From Humibacillus sp. DSM 29435 (lineage in GTDB: Bacteria > Actinomycetota > Actinomycetes > Actinomycetales > Dermatophilaceae), in the NCBI RefSeq assembly GCF_001758225.1, contig NZ_MAST01000001.1, positions 186,001-250,000 of the forward strand: 64,000 nucleotides of DNA, read 5' to 3'. Shown in pieces: positions 1-7,558 of the stretch. Below the pieces are notes generated by a model. The model did no database searches. It was not told where the DNA came from and was given only the letters and a program-made list of their open reading frames with translations. Numbering within the stretch: position 1 is the first letter of the stretch; each line of letters starts with the position of its first letter. Position numbers and translations under genes: made by a program.

Positions 1-285
1 CGTGGCCGTCATGGTGCGGGGGCCGGGGTCGAACAGGCTGAGCTCGCCGAACATCTCACCGGGGCCGAGGATCGCCACGAGGTTCTCGCGCCCGTCGGGG
101 CTGGTGCGACCGAGCTTGATCTTGCCCTCGGCGATGACGTAGAGGGTGTCACCGGGATCACCCTCGTGGAACAGCACGTCGCCGCGCTCCATGTGCAGCC
201 GGGCCATCTCGCCCTGAAGGGCCGCGGCCGCTTCGTCGTCGAGTGCCTTGAACAGGGGGGCGCGCCTCACCACGTCGAGATCCAC
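1..285 (-). CDS. crp: Crp/Fnr-family cAMP-type regulator, N-terminal part (cut by window edge)
   Basis: Ninety-five codons are visible, starting at GTG 285; the C-terminal helix-turn-helix lies outside the window. The translated part is a cyclic-nucleotide-binding beta-barrel: 'LFHEGDPGDTLYVIAEGKIK' followed by 'GEMFGELSLFDPGPRTMTAT', very like the start of actinobacterial Crp (Mycobacterium Rv3676). An upstream ATG in this frame runs into TGA after two codons, so GTG 285 is the first usable start. There is no Shine-Dalgarno, but CACACT lies 6 nt upstream and could be a -10 box for a leaderless transcript. It is divergent from nth, as in other actinobacteria. Role by family: global transcription factor, probably cAMP-responsive. 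Confidence 0.9.
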   Translation of the reverse strand, partial: MDLDVVRRAPLFKALDDEAAAALQGEMARLHMERGDVLFHEGDPGDTLYVIAEGKIKLGRTSPDGRENLVAILGPGEMFGELSLFDPGPRTMTAT

Positions 286-434
286 GGTGTCAGTGTGTCA
301 TGAACTGTGCCATCGACCGGATGCCGCTGGGTTGCTGGGCGAGCTGACCGGCAGCAGAGCGGAGCGGCCATCACCGCCGAGAGGGGCAGTCTCCCGACGC
401 ACCGCAGTCGGCAGCGCGGCATAAGGTGACGCTT

Positions 435-1184
435 GTGCCTGCCAAAGCTCGCGCGAAGCCTCGCCCCACGCCTCGAGTCGTCGTGCCCCAGAAGGATGTC
501 GCGACCGTGCGGCGCGCCCGCAAGATGTACCGAGCGCTCCACGACCGCTATCCGTACGCGCATTGCGAGCTCGACTTCACCAACCCTCTCGAGCTGCTCG
601 TCGCCACCATTCTCTCGGCGCAGACCACCGACGTCGGGGTCAACAAGGTCACCCCGATCCTGTTCGCCAAGTACCGCACGGCCGCCGACTACGCCGGTGC
701 CGACCGCACCGAGCTCGAGACGATCGTCCAGCCGACCGGCTTCTACCGGGCCAAGACCGACTCCCTGATCAAGCTCGGCGCCGCTCTGGTCGGGTCGTTC
801 GACGGTGAGGTGCCCGGCCGGCTCACCGACCTCGTCACCCTGCCCGGTGTGGGCCGCAAGACCGCCAACGTCGTGCTCGGCAACGCCTTCAACGTGCCCG
901 GCATCACCGTCGACACGCACTTCGGTCGGCTCTCTCGCCGGTTCGGCTGGACGACCGAGGAAGATCCCGTCAAGGTCGAGCACGAGGTCGGCTCGATGTT
1001 CCTTCGCCGCGACTGGACGATGCTCAGCCACGTCGTCGTCTTCCACGGGCGCCGCACCTGCCACGCGAAGAAGCCGGCGTGTGGCGCCTGCCCCGTCGCC
1101 CGCTGGTGTCCGAGCTACGGCATCGGCGAGACAGACCCCGACAAGGCGGCCAAGCTGCTGAAGTACGAGCTGGCCCCGAAGTGA
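435..1184 (+). CDS. nth: Endonuclease III (DNA glycosylase/AP lyase)
   Basis: Base-excision repair enzyme that removes oxidised pyrimidines and cleaves the abasic site. The helix-hairpin-helix '[12 protein letters not shown]' carries the catalytic Lys, and '[11 protein letters not shown]' carries the catalytic Asp. The C-terminal [4Fe-4S] loop is complete: [17 protein letters not shown] has C-x6-C-x2-C-x5-C spacing. About 249 aa, normal for the family. GTG 435 is chosen because TAAGGT (422-427) is a plausible -10 box seven bases before it. GTG 426 (three residues longer) is possible but would lie inside that hexamer. The stop overlaps the start of the NUDIX gene, so the two are probably cotranslated. 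Confidence 0.95.
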   Translation: MPAKARAKPRPTPRVVVPQKDVATVRRARKMYRALHDRYPYAHCELDFTNPLELLVATILSAQTTDVGVNKVTPILFAKYRTAADYAGADRTELETIVQPTGFYRAKTDSLIKLGAALVGSFDGEVPGRLTDLVTLPGVGRKTANVVLGNAFNVPGITVDTHFGRLSRRFGWTTEEDPVKVEHEVGSMFLRRDWTMLSHVVVFHGRRTCHAKKPACGACPVARWCPSYGIGETDPDKAAKLLKYELAPK

Positions 1185-1942
1185 GCGGTCGCCCGAGCAA
1201 CATCGCCTACTCCGGCGCTCGGGGCACGATCGAGCCGGTTGCCGTCGACGCAGGGGGCGCCCCCTGCCCCACCTGGCTGCGCGACCTGGCGAGACGGATG
1301 CCAGGCATCGAGCCGGAACGCTTCTCTCGGTTGCTGCCGCCCGAAGAGGGGGGCAGAGAGTCTGCCGTGCTGATCCTGTTCGGGCCCGCGCCGGCACGCT
1401 CACAGGCTTCGACGCCGGATTCACAGGTGGGGCAGGAGCACGTCGTGCTCGTCGAACGTTCTCACGACATGCGCAGCCATCCCGCCCAGATCGCCTTCCC
1501 CGGCGGCGCTCGCGACCTTGACGACCCCGATCTGGTGGCGACCGCCTTGCGGGAGGCGCACGAGGAGACCGGTCTCGACCCGTCGGGGGTCGAGGTGCTG
1601 AGCACGATGCCGGCGCTCTTCCTACCGCCGTCGCGGTTCGTCGTCACGCCCGTGCTCGGTTGGTGGCCACACCCCTCCCCCCTGTCGGTCCGCGATCCCG
1701 CCGAGGTGCATGACGTCATCTCGGTGCCCGTCTCGCACCTTCTCGACCCCGAGCACCGCTTCACGGTCACGCATCCCAGCGGCTTCGTCGGCCCGGCCTT
1801 CGACCTCGACGACCTGCTGCTGTGGGGGTTCACGGCAGGCCTGCTCAGCCGCGTCCTCGAGTTCGGGGGGCAGGGCCGGGAGTGGGACGCCGGTATCGAG
1901 CGCCCGATCCCCGATCGCTACCTGCAGGGCGAGCGGTCATGA
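1181..1942 (+). CDS. NUDIX hydrolase, CoA pyrophosphatase (NudL) type
   Basis: 253 aa. The Nudix helix is seen in '[12 protein letters not shown]' followed by '[10 protein letters not shown]'. The RE-x2-EE core is intact, while the first Glu of the general Nudix box is Pro, as is common in the CoA-diphosphatase (UPF0035) branch. By family it cleaves CoA or acyl-CoA to 4'-phosphopantetheine and 3',5'-ADP. The GTG start at 1181 overlaps the nth stop and its own stop overlaps the marP ATG, giving an nth-nudix-marP unit. The order matches Rv3674c-Rv3672c-Rv3671c of Mycobacterium. Confidence 0.88.
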   Translation: MSGRPSNIAYSGARGTIEPVAVDAGGAPCPTWLRDLARRMPGIEPERFSRLLPPEEGGRESAVLILFGPAPARSQASTPDSQVGQEHVVLVERSHDMRSHPAQIAFPGGARDLDDPDLVATALREAHEETGLDPSGVEVLSTMPALFLPPSRFVVTPVLGWWPHPSPLSVRDPAEVHDVISVPVSHLLDPEHRFTVTHPSGFVGPAFDLDDLLLWGFTAGLLSRVLEFGGQGREWDAGIERPIPDRYLQGERS

Positions 1943-3141
1943 CCGGTGGCGACGTCACCGACGTCGTGCTGGTGCTCGTGCTGGTCGGCTACGCGGTCTC
2001 GGGCTTCCGCCAGGGCCTGATCTCCAGCGTCTTCTCGCTCGTCGGCTTCCTGGGCGGAGCGTTGCTCGCCATCTGGCAGTTGCCTGCTCTGCTCGCGCGG
2101 TGGGACGCGGTGGCTGATGACAACCGATGGCGAGTAGTGGCCCTCATCGTCGGAGTCGTGGCGATCGGCTGGCTGGGGCAGTTCCTCGGCAGTCTCGTCG
2201 GGGGGTCGATCAGCCGGAAGGTGGGGCAGACCGCGTTGCGCAGGGTCGACTCGGTGCTGGGCGGTGTGATCGTCGCCGTCGCCGCTGCGCTCGTGCTCGG
2301 TTTCATCGGGGGCACCCTTCGCACGGCCGGCAACCCGACCCTGGCCCGGGCGGTGTCCGACTCACGGGTGCTGCAAGCGGTCGACCGGGTCGCTCCGGAT
2401 CAGACCGGCCAGATCTTCGCGGGCTTTCGCAACTTCCTCTCCGACCAGGGCTTCCCGCAGGTCTTCGGTGGCCTGGCGCCCGAACCGATCACCCCGGTTC
2501 AAGACCCTGACCCCGGAGTGACCCGCTCGGCGGCGATCCGCGAGACGCGGCCCTCGATCGTCAAGGTGACGACCGCCTCCGACTCGTGCCAACGCGGGCA
2601 GGAGGGCACCGGCTGGGTGGTCAGCCCTGGCCGCATCATCACCAACGCGCACGTCGTGGCTGGGGCGAGCAGGCTGCGCGTCGAGTCGGGTAACGAGATG
2701 CTCCCGGCCAGCGTGGTGCTCTTCGACCCCGAGCGCGACCTGGCGGTGCTCAGCGTCGAGGGGCTCGACGCGCCCGCTCTGCGTCTCGGTCCCGGCCTCG
2801 AGCGCGGCCAGTCCGCGGTGGTGTCCGGCTATCCGCTCGACGGGCCCTTCACGGTTGTCTCCGCCCGAGTGCGGGCCACGCTCGACGCGCGGGGCTACGA
2901 CATCTACTCCACCGGCACGGTGGTTCGCGAGATCTACTCCTTGAACACGACGGTGCAACCGGGCAACTCAGGTGGGCCACTGCTCGACACCCAGGGCCGG
3001 GTCGTCGGCGTCGTCTTCGCGAAGTCGCTGGAAGACGACCGCACGGGGTACGCGCTCACGCTCGCTGAGGCCATGCCGGTGATCGACCGGGCCGCTTCGG
3101 CCGGCGCGGCCGTCAGCACAGGTGCGTGCCTGGCCGCCTGA
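1939..3141 (+). CDS. marP: MarP-like membrane-anchored periplasmic serine protease (CvpA/colicin V domain + trypsin-like domain)
   Basis: 400 aa, against about 397 in M. tuberculosis MarP (Rv3671c). The first ~130 residues form four hydrophobic CvpA-like membrane segments. A chymotrypsin-fold protease follows, with the triad His238 (TNAHVV), Asp267 (ERDLAVL) and Ser344 (QPGNSGGP). Cys217 and Cys397 sit at the positions of the MarP disulfide that clamps the active site, so redox or acid activation may be conserved. Known role of the family: acid and oxidative stress tolerance through cleavage of cell-wall hydrolases. ATG 1939 overlaps the NUDIX stop. A cluster of 20-bp repeats follows the gene. 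Confidence 0.93.
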   Translation: MTGGDVTDVVLVLVLVGYAVSGFRQGLISSVFSLVGFLGGALLAIWQLPALLARWDAVADDNRWRVVALIVGVVAIGWLGQFLGSLVGGSISRKVGQTALRRVDSVLGGVIVAVAAALVLGFIGGTLRTAGNPTLARAVSDSRVLQAVDRVAPDQTGQIFAGFRNFLSDQGFPQVFGGLAPEPITPVQDPDPGVTRSAAIRETRPSIVKVTTASDSCQRGQEGTGWVVSPGRIITNAHVVAGASRLRVESGNEMLPASVVLFDPERDLAVLSVEGLDAPALRLGPGLERGQSAVVSGYPLDGPFTVVSARVRATLDARGYDIYSTGTVVREIYSLNTTVQPGNSGGPLLDTQGRVVGVVFAKSLEDDRTGYALTLAEAMPVIDRAASAGAAVSTGACLAA

Positions 3142-3165
3142 CCGTCCACCCCGGCGCCCCCCAAG

Positions 3166-3331
3166 TCGAGTGGCCACTTTCGTTCACCTCGAACGGCCAC
3201 CCGGGTGCCCCCCCAAGTCGAGTGGCCACTTTCGTACACGCGAGAGGGTCGAAACGGCGCCTACACGGTACGAAACTGGCCACTCGTCGGTACGAAACTG
3301 ACCACTCGACGGTACGAAACTGACCACTCGA
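3166..3331. repeat. Repeat cluster A: five copies of a 20-bp intergenic repeat
   Basis: Unit TCGAGTGGCCACTTTCGTAC, with core palindrome AGTGGCCACT. Direct copies lie at 3166-3185 (last bases TTC) and 3218-3237. Inverted copies lie at 3268-3286, 3290-3309 and 3312-3331, where AAAG is AAAC and one C of the core is A in the last two. They sit between the convergent ends of marP and the beta-lactamase-like gene. Direct against inverted copies can fold into a long hairpin, so the cluster may also end transcription from both sides. Confidence 0.9.
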
Positions 3332-3374
3332 CCTGGGCTCGGACGTGCCGGCCGGAGACCAGGGGTGGCCAGGC

Positions 3375-4358
3375 TCAGGAGGTCAGGGCATCGAGCGCGA
3401 GCTCGCCCACCTGGCGCATCCCCCGCAGCACCGCCCACGTCGTCAGGTCGTCGCGGGTGTGGGCCGACCGGCCCGACCGGGCGGCCGGGCCCGCACCTGG
3501 GTCGCCGCCGCCTACCTCGAAGACCGTGGTGGCGTGCGGTTCCCAGTTGGCGATCGCAGCCCACGTGACGGTGCGCCCGCCGCGGGTCGCAGCGCCCACA
3601 TCAGCCCGCACACCGCTGTCGGTGCCGGTCTTGTTCCAGACGCCGAGGGGGCGCCCGGCTGCGGGCCTGCGCGTTCGTTCGCCGCCCGCGACCCACTCAG
3701 CGGCCCGCTGCTCGACCTGGTCGACCGCCTCCGTGAGCAGCACATGGTGGGCGATGGGGTCAAGGCCCGCCTGCTCGACGAAGACGGCCCCGACCATCGA
3801 CTGGTCGACGTTCGCCGAGAGCCATTGCCGCACCAGCGAGTCAGCGGGGGGCGACACGGCGGTGCCGGTGGCGATGCGGGCCATCAGCTCACTGAGCTCG
3901 GCGGCGCTGCCGGTCGAGAGGGTCGCAGCGTGGGAGGAGGTGCGTGTGTCGCGAACCCGGTCGTGCAGGGCGGTGGCGCGCAGGCCGAGCTCGGTCGCGA
4001 GCCGGGCCACCTGGTCGAGCCCGATGCGGCGGAGCAGCACGTTGGTGGCGAGGTTGTCAGACACGGCTCCGACCAGGGCCGCGACATCACCGAGCGGCAG
4101 CGACTCGACGGAGAGGGTGTGCCAGAGCCCTGAGTCGGCCACCCACTCCTCCAGCGTGCGGGTGAGCACCTCGTCGGGCGCCAGCTCGCCCTCGGTCAGG
4201 GCCCGGGCCGTCTCGAGCAGCAGCAGCACCTTGCCGACGGAGGCCGTGCGAAGGCTCACGTCGGCACCCACCGAGCCCAGCGGCATCCCCCCGCCCGCTC
4301 GAAGGCACACCGACCACTGCACCCCGCCGGCGTCGGGTAGAGACAGCTGACTGTTCAC
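3375..4358 (-). CDS. Class A beta-lactamase-fold serine hydrolase, cytoplasmic, atypical
   Basis: 327 aa. Three penicillin-recognising motifs are present in order: SxxK (Ser40-Val-Gly-Lys43), SDN (100-102) and KTG ('VWNKTGTDSG'). I see no omega-loop ExxLN or equivalent Glu166: the stretch after 'LHDRVRDTRTSSHAATLST' has no Glu in the right place. There is also no signal peptide. Both features argue against a secreted, antibiotic-hydrolysing enzyme and for an esterase, a hydrolase of unknown substrate, or a binding protein. The GTG start at 4358 overlaps the stop of the alpha/beta hydrolase by 4 nt, so it is translationally coupled. It could instead be called a generic 'serine hydrolase'. Confidence 0.82.
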   Translation of the reverse strand: MNSQLSLPDAGGVQWSVCLRAGGGMPLGSVGADVSLRTASVGKVLLLLETARALTEGELAPDEVLTRTLEEWVADSGLWHTLSVESLPLGDVAALVGAVSDNLATNVLLRRIGLDQVARLATELGLRATALHDRVRDTRTSSHAATLSTGSAAELSELMARIATGTAVSPPADSLVRQWLSANVDQSMVGAVFVEQAGLDPIAHHVLLTEAVDQVEQRAAEWVAGGERTRRPAAGRPLGVWNKTGTDSGVRADVGAATRGGRTVTWAAIANWEPHATTVFEVGGGDPGAGPAARSGRSAHTRDDLTTWAVLRGMRQVGELALDALTS

Positions 4359-5266
4359 GGCAGGCTGCCGAGCCACGTCTGGAGCTCGGCGCCCACGGCC
4401 TCGGGCGCCTCCTCGGTGAGGAAGTGCCCGGCACCCTCGATCTTGACGTGGCGGTAGTCGCCCGGCACCCACGCGCCCGACCCGTAGGTGGCCGAGGCGA
4501 CCACGCACCGGTCGTCGGTGCCCTGCAGCTGCAGCACCGGAACGCGGATCGCGCGCCGGATGCGCCGCATGAACAGCGGACCGTCGGGCCGCACCGACGA
4601 ACGTCCGAGCCAGCGGTAGTGCTCGGCGGCCGAATGGGCCACGAACGGGATCATCATCGCGTCGCCGTAGCGGGAGATGTCTTCCGCGGTGGGGAACGAG
4701 CCGAGCGGTGACGCCCAGTCGGTGAGCAGGCCGGCCACATAGTCGTGCGACCGAGCCATCTCCCGCTCGGGAACGAACGGCTTCTGCAGCGCCACGATCC
4801 AGCGCGAGGCCTCGCGCTGGGCACTGTTGGTCCAGGTGGCGTGGCGCATGACGCGGGGATGCGCCATCGAGAGCGAGGCGATGGCGCTGACCACGTCGGG
4901 GCGCAGCACCGGCATGCACCACGCGATCCACCCGCCCAGTCCTTGTCCCATGACGACGGCCCGTTGCTCGCCCAGCGCCCGGATCACGCTCGCGACGTCG
5001 AGCGTGGCCACGTAGCTGTCGTAGCCGCGCGGAGGCTTGTCCGAGCCACCGAAGCCGCGCAGGTCCATGGCCGCTACGCGGTAGCCGGCTGCCGACAGCG
5101 AGACCATCTGGTGACGCCAGGCGAACCAGAACTGCGGGAAGCCGTGCAGCAGCACGACCAGGGGTCCCTCGCCCATCTCGGCGACGTGGAAACGGGCGCC
5201 GTTGGCCGAGACGTACCGGTGCTCCCACGGGCCCTCGATGTTGACGAAGGCGCTGTCGACCGGCAT
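4355..5266 (-). CDS. Epoxide-hydrolase-like alpha/beta hydrolase with no catalytic nucleophile
   Basis: 303 aa. The front half matches epoxide hydrolases: oxyanion motif 'LLHGFPQFWFAWRHQ', then 'DLRGFGGSDKP'. The nucleophile elbow reads M-G-Q-G-L-G-G, with Gly109 where Asp or Ser should be. The acid (QGTDDR) and the His (GAGHFL) are kept. The codons (GGA CAA GGA CTG GGC) were checked on the reverse strand. Mycobacterium has ephE (Rv3670) beside marP, so the gene is probably the positional counterpart. It may be a pseudo-enzyme, or it may use another mechanism. No clear Shine-Dalgarno is seen at ATG 5266. It lies in a run with the upstream DUF1469 gene (23-nt gap). Confidence 0.85.
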   Translation of the reverse strand: MPVDSAFVNIEGPWEHRYVSANGARFHVAEMGEGPLVVLLHGFPQFWFAWRHQMVSLSAAGYRVAAMDLRGFGGSDKPPRGYDSYVATLDVASVIRALGEQRAVVMGQGLGGWIAWCMPVLRPDVVSAIASLSMAHPRVMRHATWTNSAQREASRWIVALQKPFVPEREMARSHDYVAGLLTDWASPLGSFPTAEDISRYGDAMMIPFVAHSAAEHYRWLGRSSVRPDGPLFMRRIRRAIRVPVLQLQGTDDRCVVASATYGSGAWVPGDYRHVKIEGAGHFLTEEAPEAVGAELQTWLGSLP

Positions 5267-5289
5267 GAGCAGAGTGAGGGCGGTTGCCG

Positions 5290-5880
5290 TCAGGCGTCGC
5301 GGGTGGGGTCGGGCGTGGCGCTCGGAGATGCGCTGGAAGATGCGGCCGGAGCTGAGGCTGAGGATGCCGCTGAGGTGGGGGTCGCTGCCGCCTTCGCCGT
5401 CGAAGCGGATACCGCGGCGCGCGCCCCCGGCCCGGCCGGACCCCGCACGACGGGTCGAGGCGCCGGGGTGACGGTGCCGGGGTTGGCGACGGCGGCCTTG
5501 AGGCCGGCGACGGTCGCCTTGGTGCTCTCGATCGCCTTCGCGGGAGTGGGCTCGACCGTCTTCATCCTGCGGATCCCCAGCCAGGCGAGCACGGCGGCCA
5601 CGAGCAGCATCAGCACCGTGACGATCAGGAAGCTGAGCCAGCGGGGCAGGCCGAGAGCCTGGATGCCTTCGGCGATGGTCGTGAAGATGAAGTAGACGCT
5701 GTAGAAGGCCACGACCCCGGCCGCCGCCAGCAGTGCCCCACCGAGACCGGCCTTCTTGACCTGCTTGCCGACCTCGGCCTTGGCGAGAGAGATCTCGCCG
5801 CGCACGATGGAGGAGAAGTCAGCCGACGCAGAGGCGACCAGCTGGCCCAGGGTCCGTTCCTGCTGGGGGTCGGTGCTCAT
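5290..5880 (-). CDS. Phage-holin-family (DUF1469) small membrane protein
   Basis: 196 aa. The N-terminal amphipathic stretch 'TLGQLVASASADFSSIVRGE' is followed by two membrane helices (about residues 47-70 and 82-105) and a long Ala/Ser/Pro-rich cytosolic tail. This matches the actinobacterial DUF1469 'phage holin family' proteins, which are chromosomal membrane proteins rather than true phage genes. GAGG lies about 12 nt before ATG 5880. It is placed between nhaA and the hydrolase genes on the same strand. Exact function is not known. Confidence 0.85.
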   Translation of the reverse strand: MSTDPQQERTLGQLVASASADFSSIVRGEISLAKAEVGKQVKKAGLGGALLAAAGVVAFYSVYFIFTTIAEGIQALGLPRWLSFLIVTVLMLLVAAVLAWLGIRRMKTVEPTPAKAIESTKATVAGLKAAVANPGTVTPAPRPVVRGPAGPGARAAVSASTAKAAATPTSAASSASAPAASSSASPSATPDPTRDA

Positions 5881-6014
5881 CGAGTGATGTCCTCGCGTTC
5901 CTTGGTTCGGCCGTCGGGCCGTGCTGCCGGCCGACGGTGCGCAGCTGCGCGGTGGGTGCTCGGGCCTACCCAAGCGTGGTCGGTGGCGTCGAGACGCCCG
6001 CCAACGAGGCAACC

Positions 6015-7412
6015 CTACTGTGCCTGGTAGACGTCGGGGATGCCGTCGTGGTCGGAGTCGACGCTGTCGCGTTGCTCGACGAGCCGGTAGTGCCGGTTGC
6101 GCGCCCGCAGCACGACCGTGGCCAGCAGCGCCGCGATGAGGCTGCCGACGAGCACGGCGAGCTTGACGTGGTCGTCGCGCTCCGAGCCCGTGCCGAAGGC
6201 CAGCTCGCCCACCAGCAGGCTGACGGTGAACCCGACACCGCTCAGCAACGAGATCCCGAGCACGTCGGTCCACGTCAGGTCGTCGTCGAGCTCTGCCCTG
6301 GTGAACCGGGCCACGGCCCAGGTGCCGCCGAGCACGCCGACCGCCTTACCCACCACGAGCCCCACCACCACCCCGATCGCGGCCGAGTCGCGCACGGCAG
6401 CGCCCAGGCCCCCACCGACGACCGTCACGCCGGCGGCGAAGAAGGCGAAGACGGGAACGGCGAAGCCGGCCGAGAACGGGCGGATGCGGTGCTCGAGACG
6501 CTCCGCGAGCGAGTGCCGATCGGGGTCGTCCTCAAGCTCACGGCTGACCGGCACGAGCAGGCCGAGCAGCCCCCCCGCCACGGTCGCGTGCACGCCGCTG
6601 GCGTGCACGAGGCCCCAGGCGAGCAGGGCCGGCACGGCGAGCAGGAAGGGGTTGAGCATCGAGCGTTTGAGCATCAGGCGCCACGCCGCGAGCGGTACGA
6701 CGGCCGCGGCCAGCAGCAACAGGTTGACGCTCTCGGTGTAGAAGATGGCGATGATCGTGATCGCGATGAGGTCGTCGACGACGGCGAGGGTGAGCAGGAA
6801 CGAGCGCAGCCCGCTGGGCAGGTGCGAGCCGATCACGGCGAGCACCGCGAGGGCGAAGGCGATGTCGGTGGCCGTCGGCACGGCCCACCCACGCAGGATG
6901 CTGCTCAGCTCGCCCGCGTCGATGCCCTGGCTGAGCAGCCGCACGGTCACGACGTAGAGCACAGCGGGGAGCACCACGCCGCACACGGCCGCGGCGATCG
7001 GCAGCGCCGCACGGCGCCGGTCGGAGAGGTCGCCGGCGACGAACTCGCGTTTCAGCTCGATGCCGGCGACGAGGAAGAAGATGGCGAGCAGCCCGTCGCC
7101 CGCCCACGCGCCAAGGCTCAGGTCGAGGTGCAGGCTCTCGAAGCCGACGACCGTGTCGCGAAGCGCTCCGTAGCCCTCGCGCCAGGGGCTGTTCGCCCAG
7201 ATGAGGGCGGCGACGGCAGCGACGAGCAGCACCGCCCCGCCCACCGTCTCGGCGCGCAGGTACTCGGCGACGATGCGGGCCTCTTTCCAGCTGCCGCGCC
7301 CGAAGAGCCGGGCCCGGTCGGCCCGGTTCGGGTTGATGCCCGGTGAACCGCTGGGGTCAGGGGAGGCAGGCGTGCCGGGATCGGGGTTGGGGGCGTGTGT
7401 CTCGTCAGCCAT
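6015..7412 (-). CDS. nhaA: Na+/H+ antiporter NhaA with a calcium-loop-like C-terminal tail
   Basis: 465 aa, longer than E. coli NhaA (388) because of N- and C-terminal extensions. Core motifs are intact: '[14 protein letters not shown]', '[14 protein letters not shown]' (Asp133 region) and '[10 protein letters not shown]' (the two ion-binding Asp residues). About twelve hydrophobic segments. It exchanges Na+ for H+ at the membrane. The last 17 residues, [17 protein letters not shown], contain D-x-D-x-D-G-x-x-D, a thrombospondin-3/dockerin-like Ca2+ loop that is unusual for NhaA. GAGGG precedes ATG 7412. It is the first gene of the minus-strand run leading to 3375. Confidence 0.93.
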   Translation of the reverse strand: MADETHAPNPDPGTPASPDPSGSPGINPNRADRARLFGRGSWKEARIVAEYLRAETVGGAVLLVAAVAALIWANSPWREGYGALRDTVVGFESLHLDLSLGAWAGDGLLAIFFLVAGIELKREFVAGDLSDRRRAALPIAAAVCGVVLPAVLYVVTVRLLSQGIDAGELSSILRGWAVPTATDIAFALAVLAVIGSHLPSGLRSFLLTLAVVDDLIAITIIAIFYTESVNLLLLAAAVVPLAAWRLMLKRSMLNPFLLAVPALLAWGLVHASGVHATVAGGLLGLLVPVSRELEDDPDRHSLAERLEHRIRPFSAGFAVPVFAFFAAGVTVVGGGLGAAVRDSAAIGVVVGLVVGKAVGVLGGTWAVARFTRAELDDDLTWTDVLGISLLSGVGFTVSLLVGELAFGTGSERDDHVKLAVLVGSLIAALLATVVLRARNRHYRLVEQRDSVDSDHDGIPDVYQAQ

Positions 7413-7558
7413 GCGGCCCTCAGATCAGGGGGGTCGGTGTGGTCGGTGTGGTCAGTCGGATCCGTCGAGTGATGGAACGCCGACCAGACTTCCCGGCACA
7501 CCTCGACCCGCCGCTGAACGAGCCCACCTCAGTGTATCGGCTCGTCGCGGCGGGCTGA

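Noticed and set aside
267-1424. Long minus-strand reading frame over nth
   Set aside because: It lies opposite a clear nth gene, has no recognisable domain and is a high-GC shadow.
3166-3331. Repeat cluster A as a CRISPR array
   Set aside because: Units change orientation, spacing is irregular (0-30 bp) and no cas genes are present.
3205-4350. Plus-strand frames through repeat cluster A and the beta-lactamase gene
   Set aside because: Ser/Arg-rich, antisense to the real gene and run through repeats.
5290-5880. Phage holin as evidence for a prophage
   Set aside because: DUF1469 proteins are ordinary actinobacterial chromosomal genes; no other phage gene is nearby.
7118-7501. Small minus-strand gene upstream of nhaA (127 codons)
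   Set aside because: Overlaps the nhaA start region in another frame; its Thr/Asp/His start comes from a GGTCGGTGT simple repeat.
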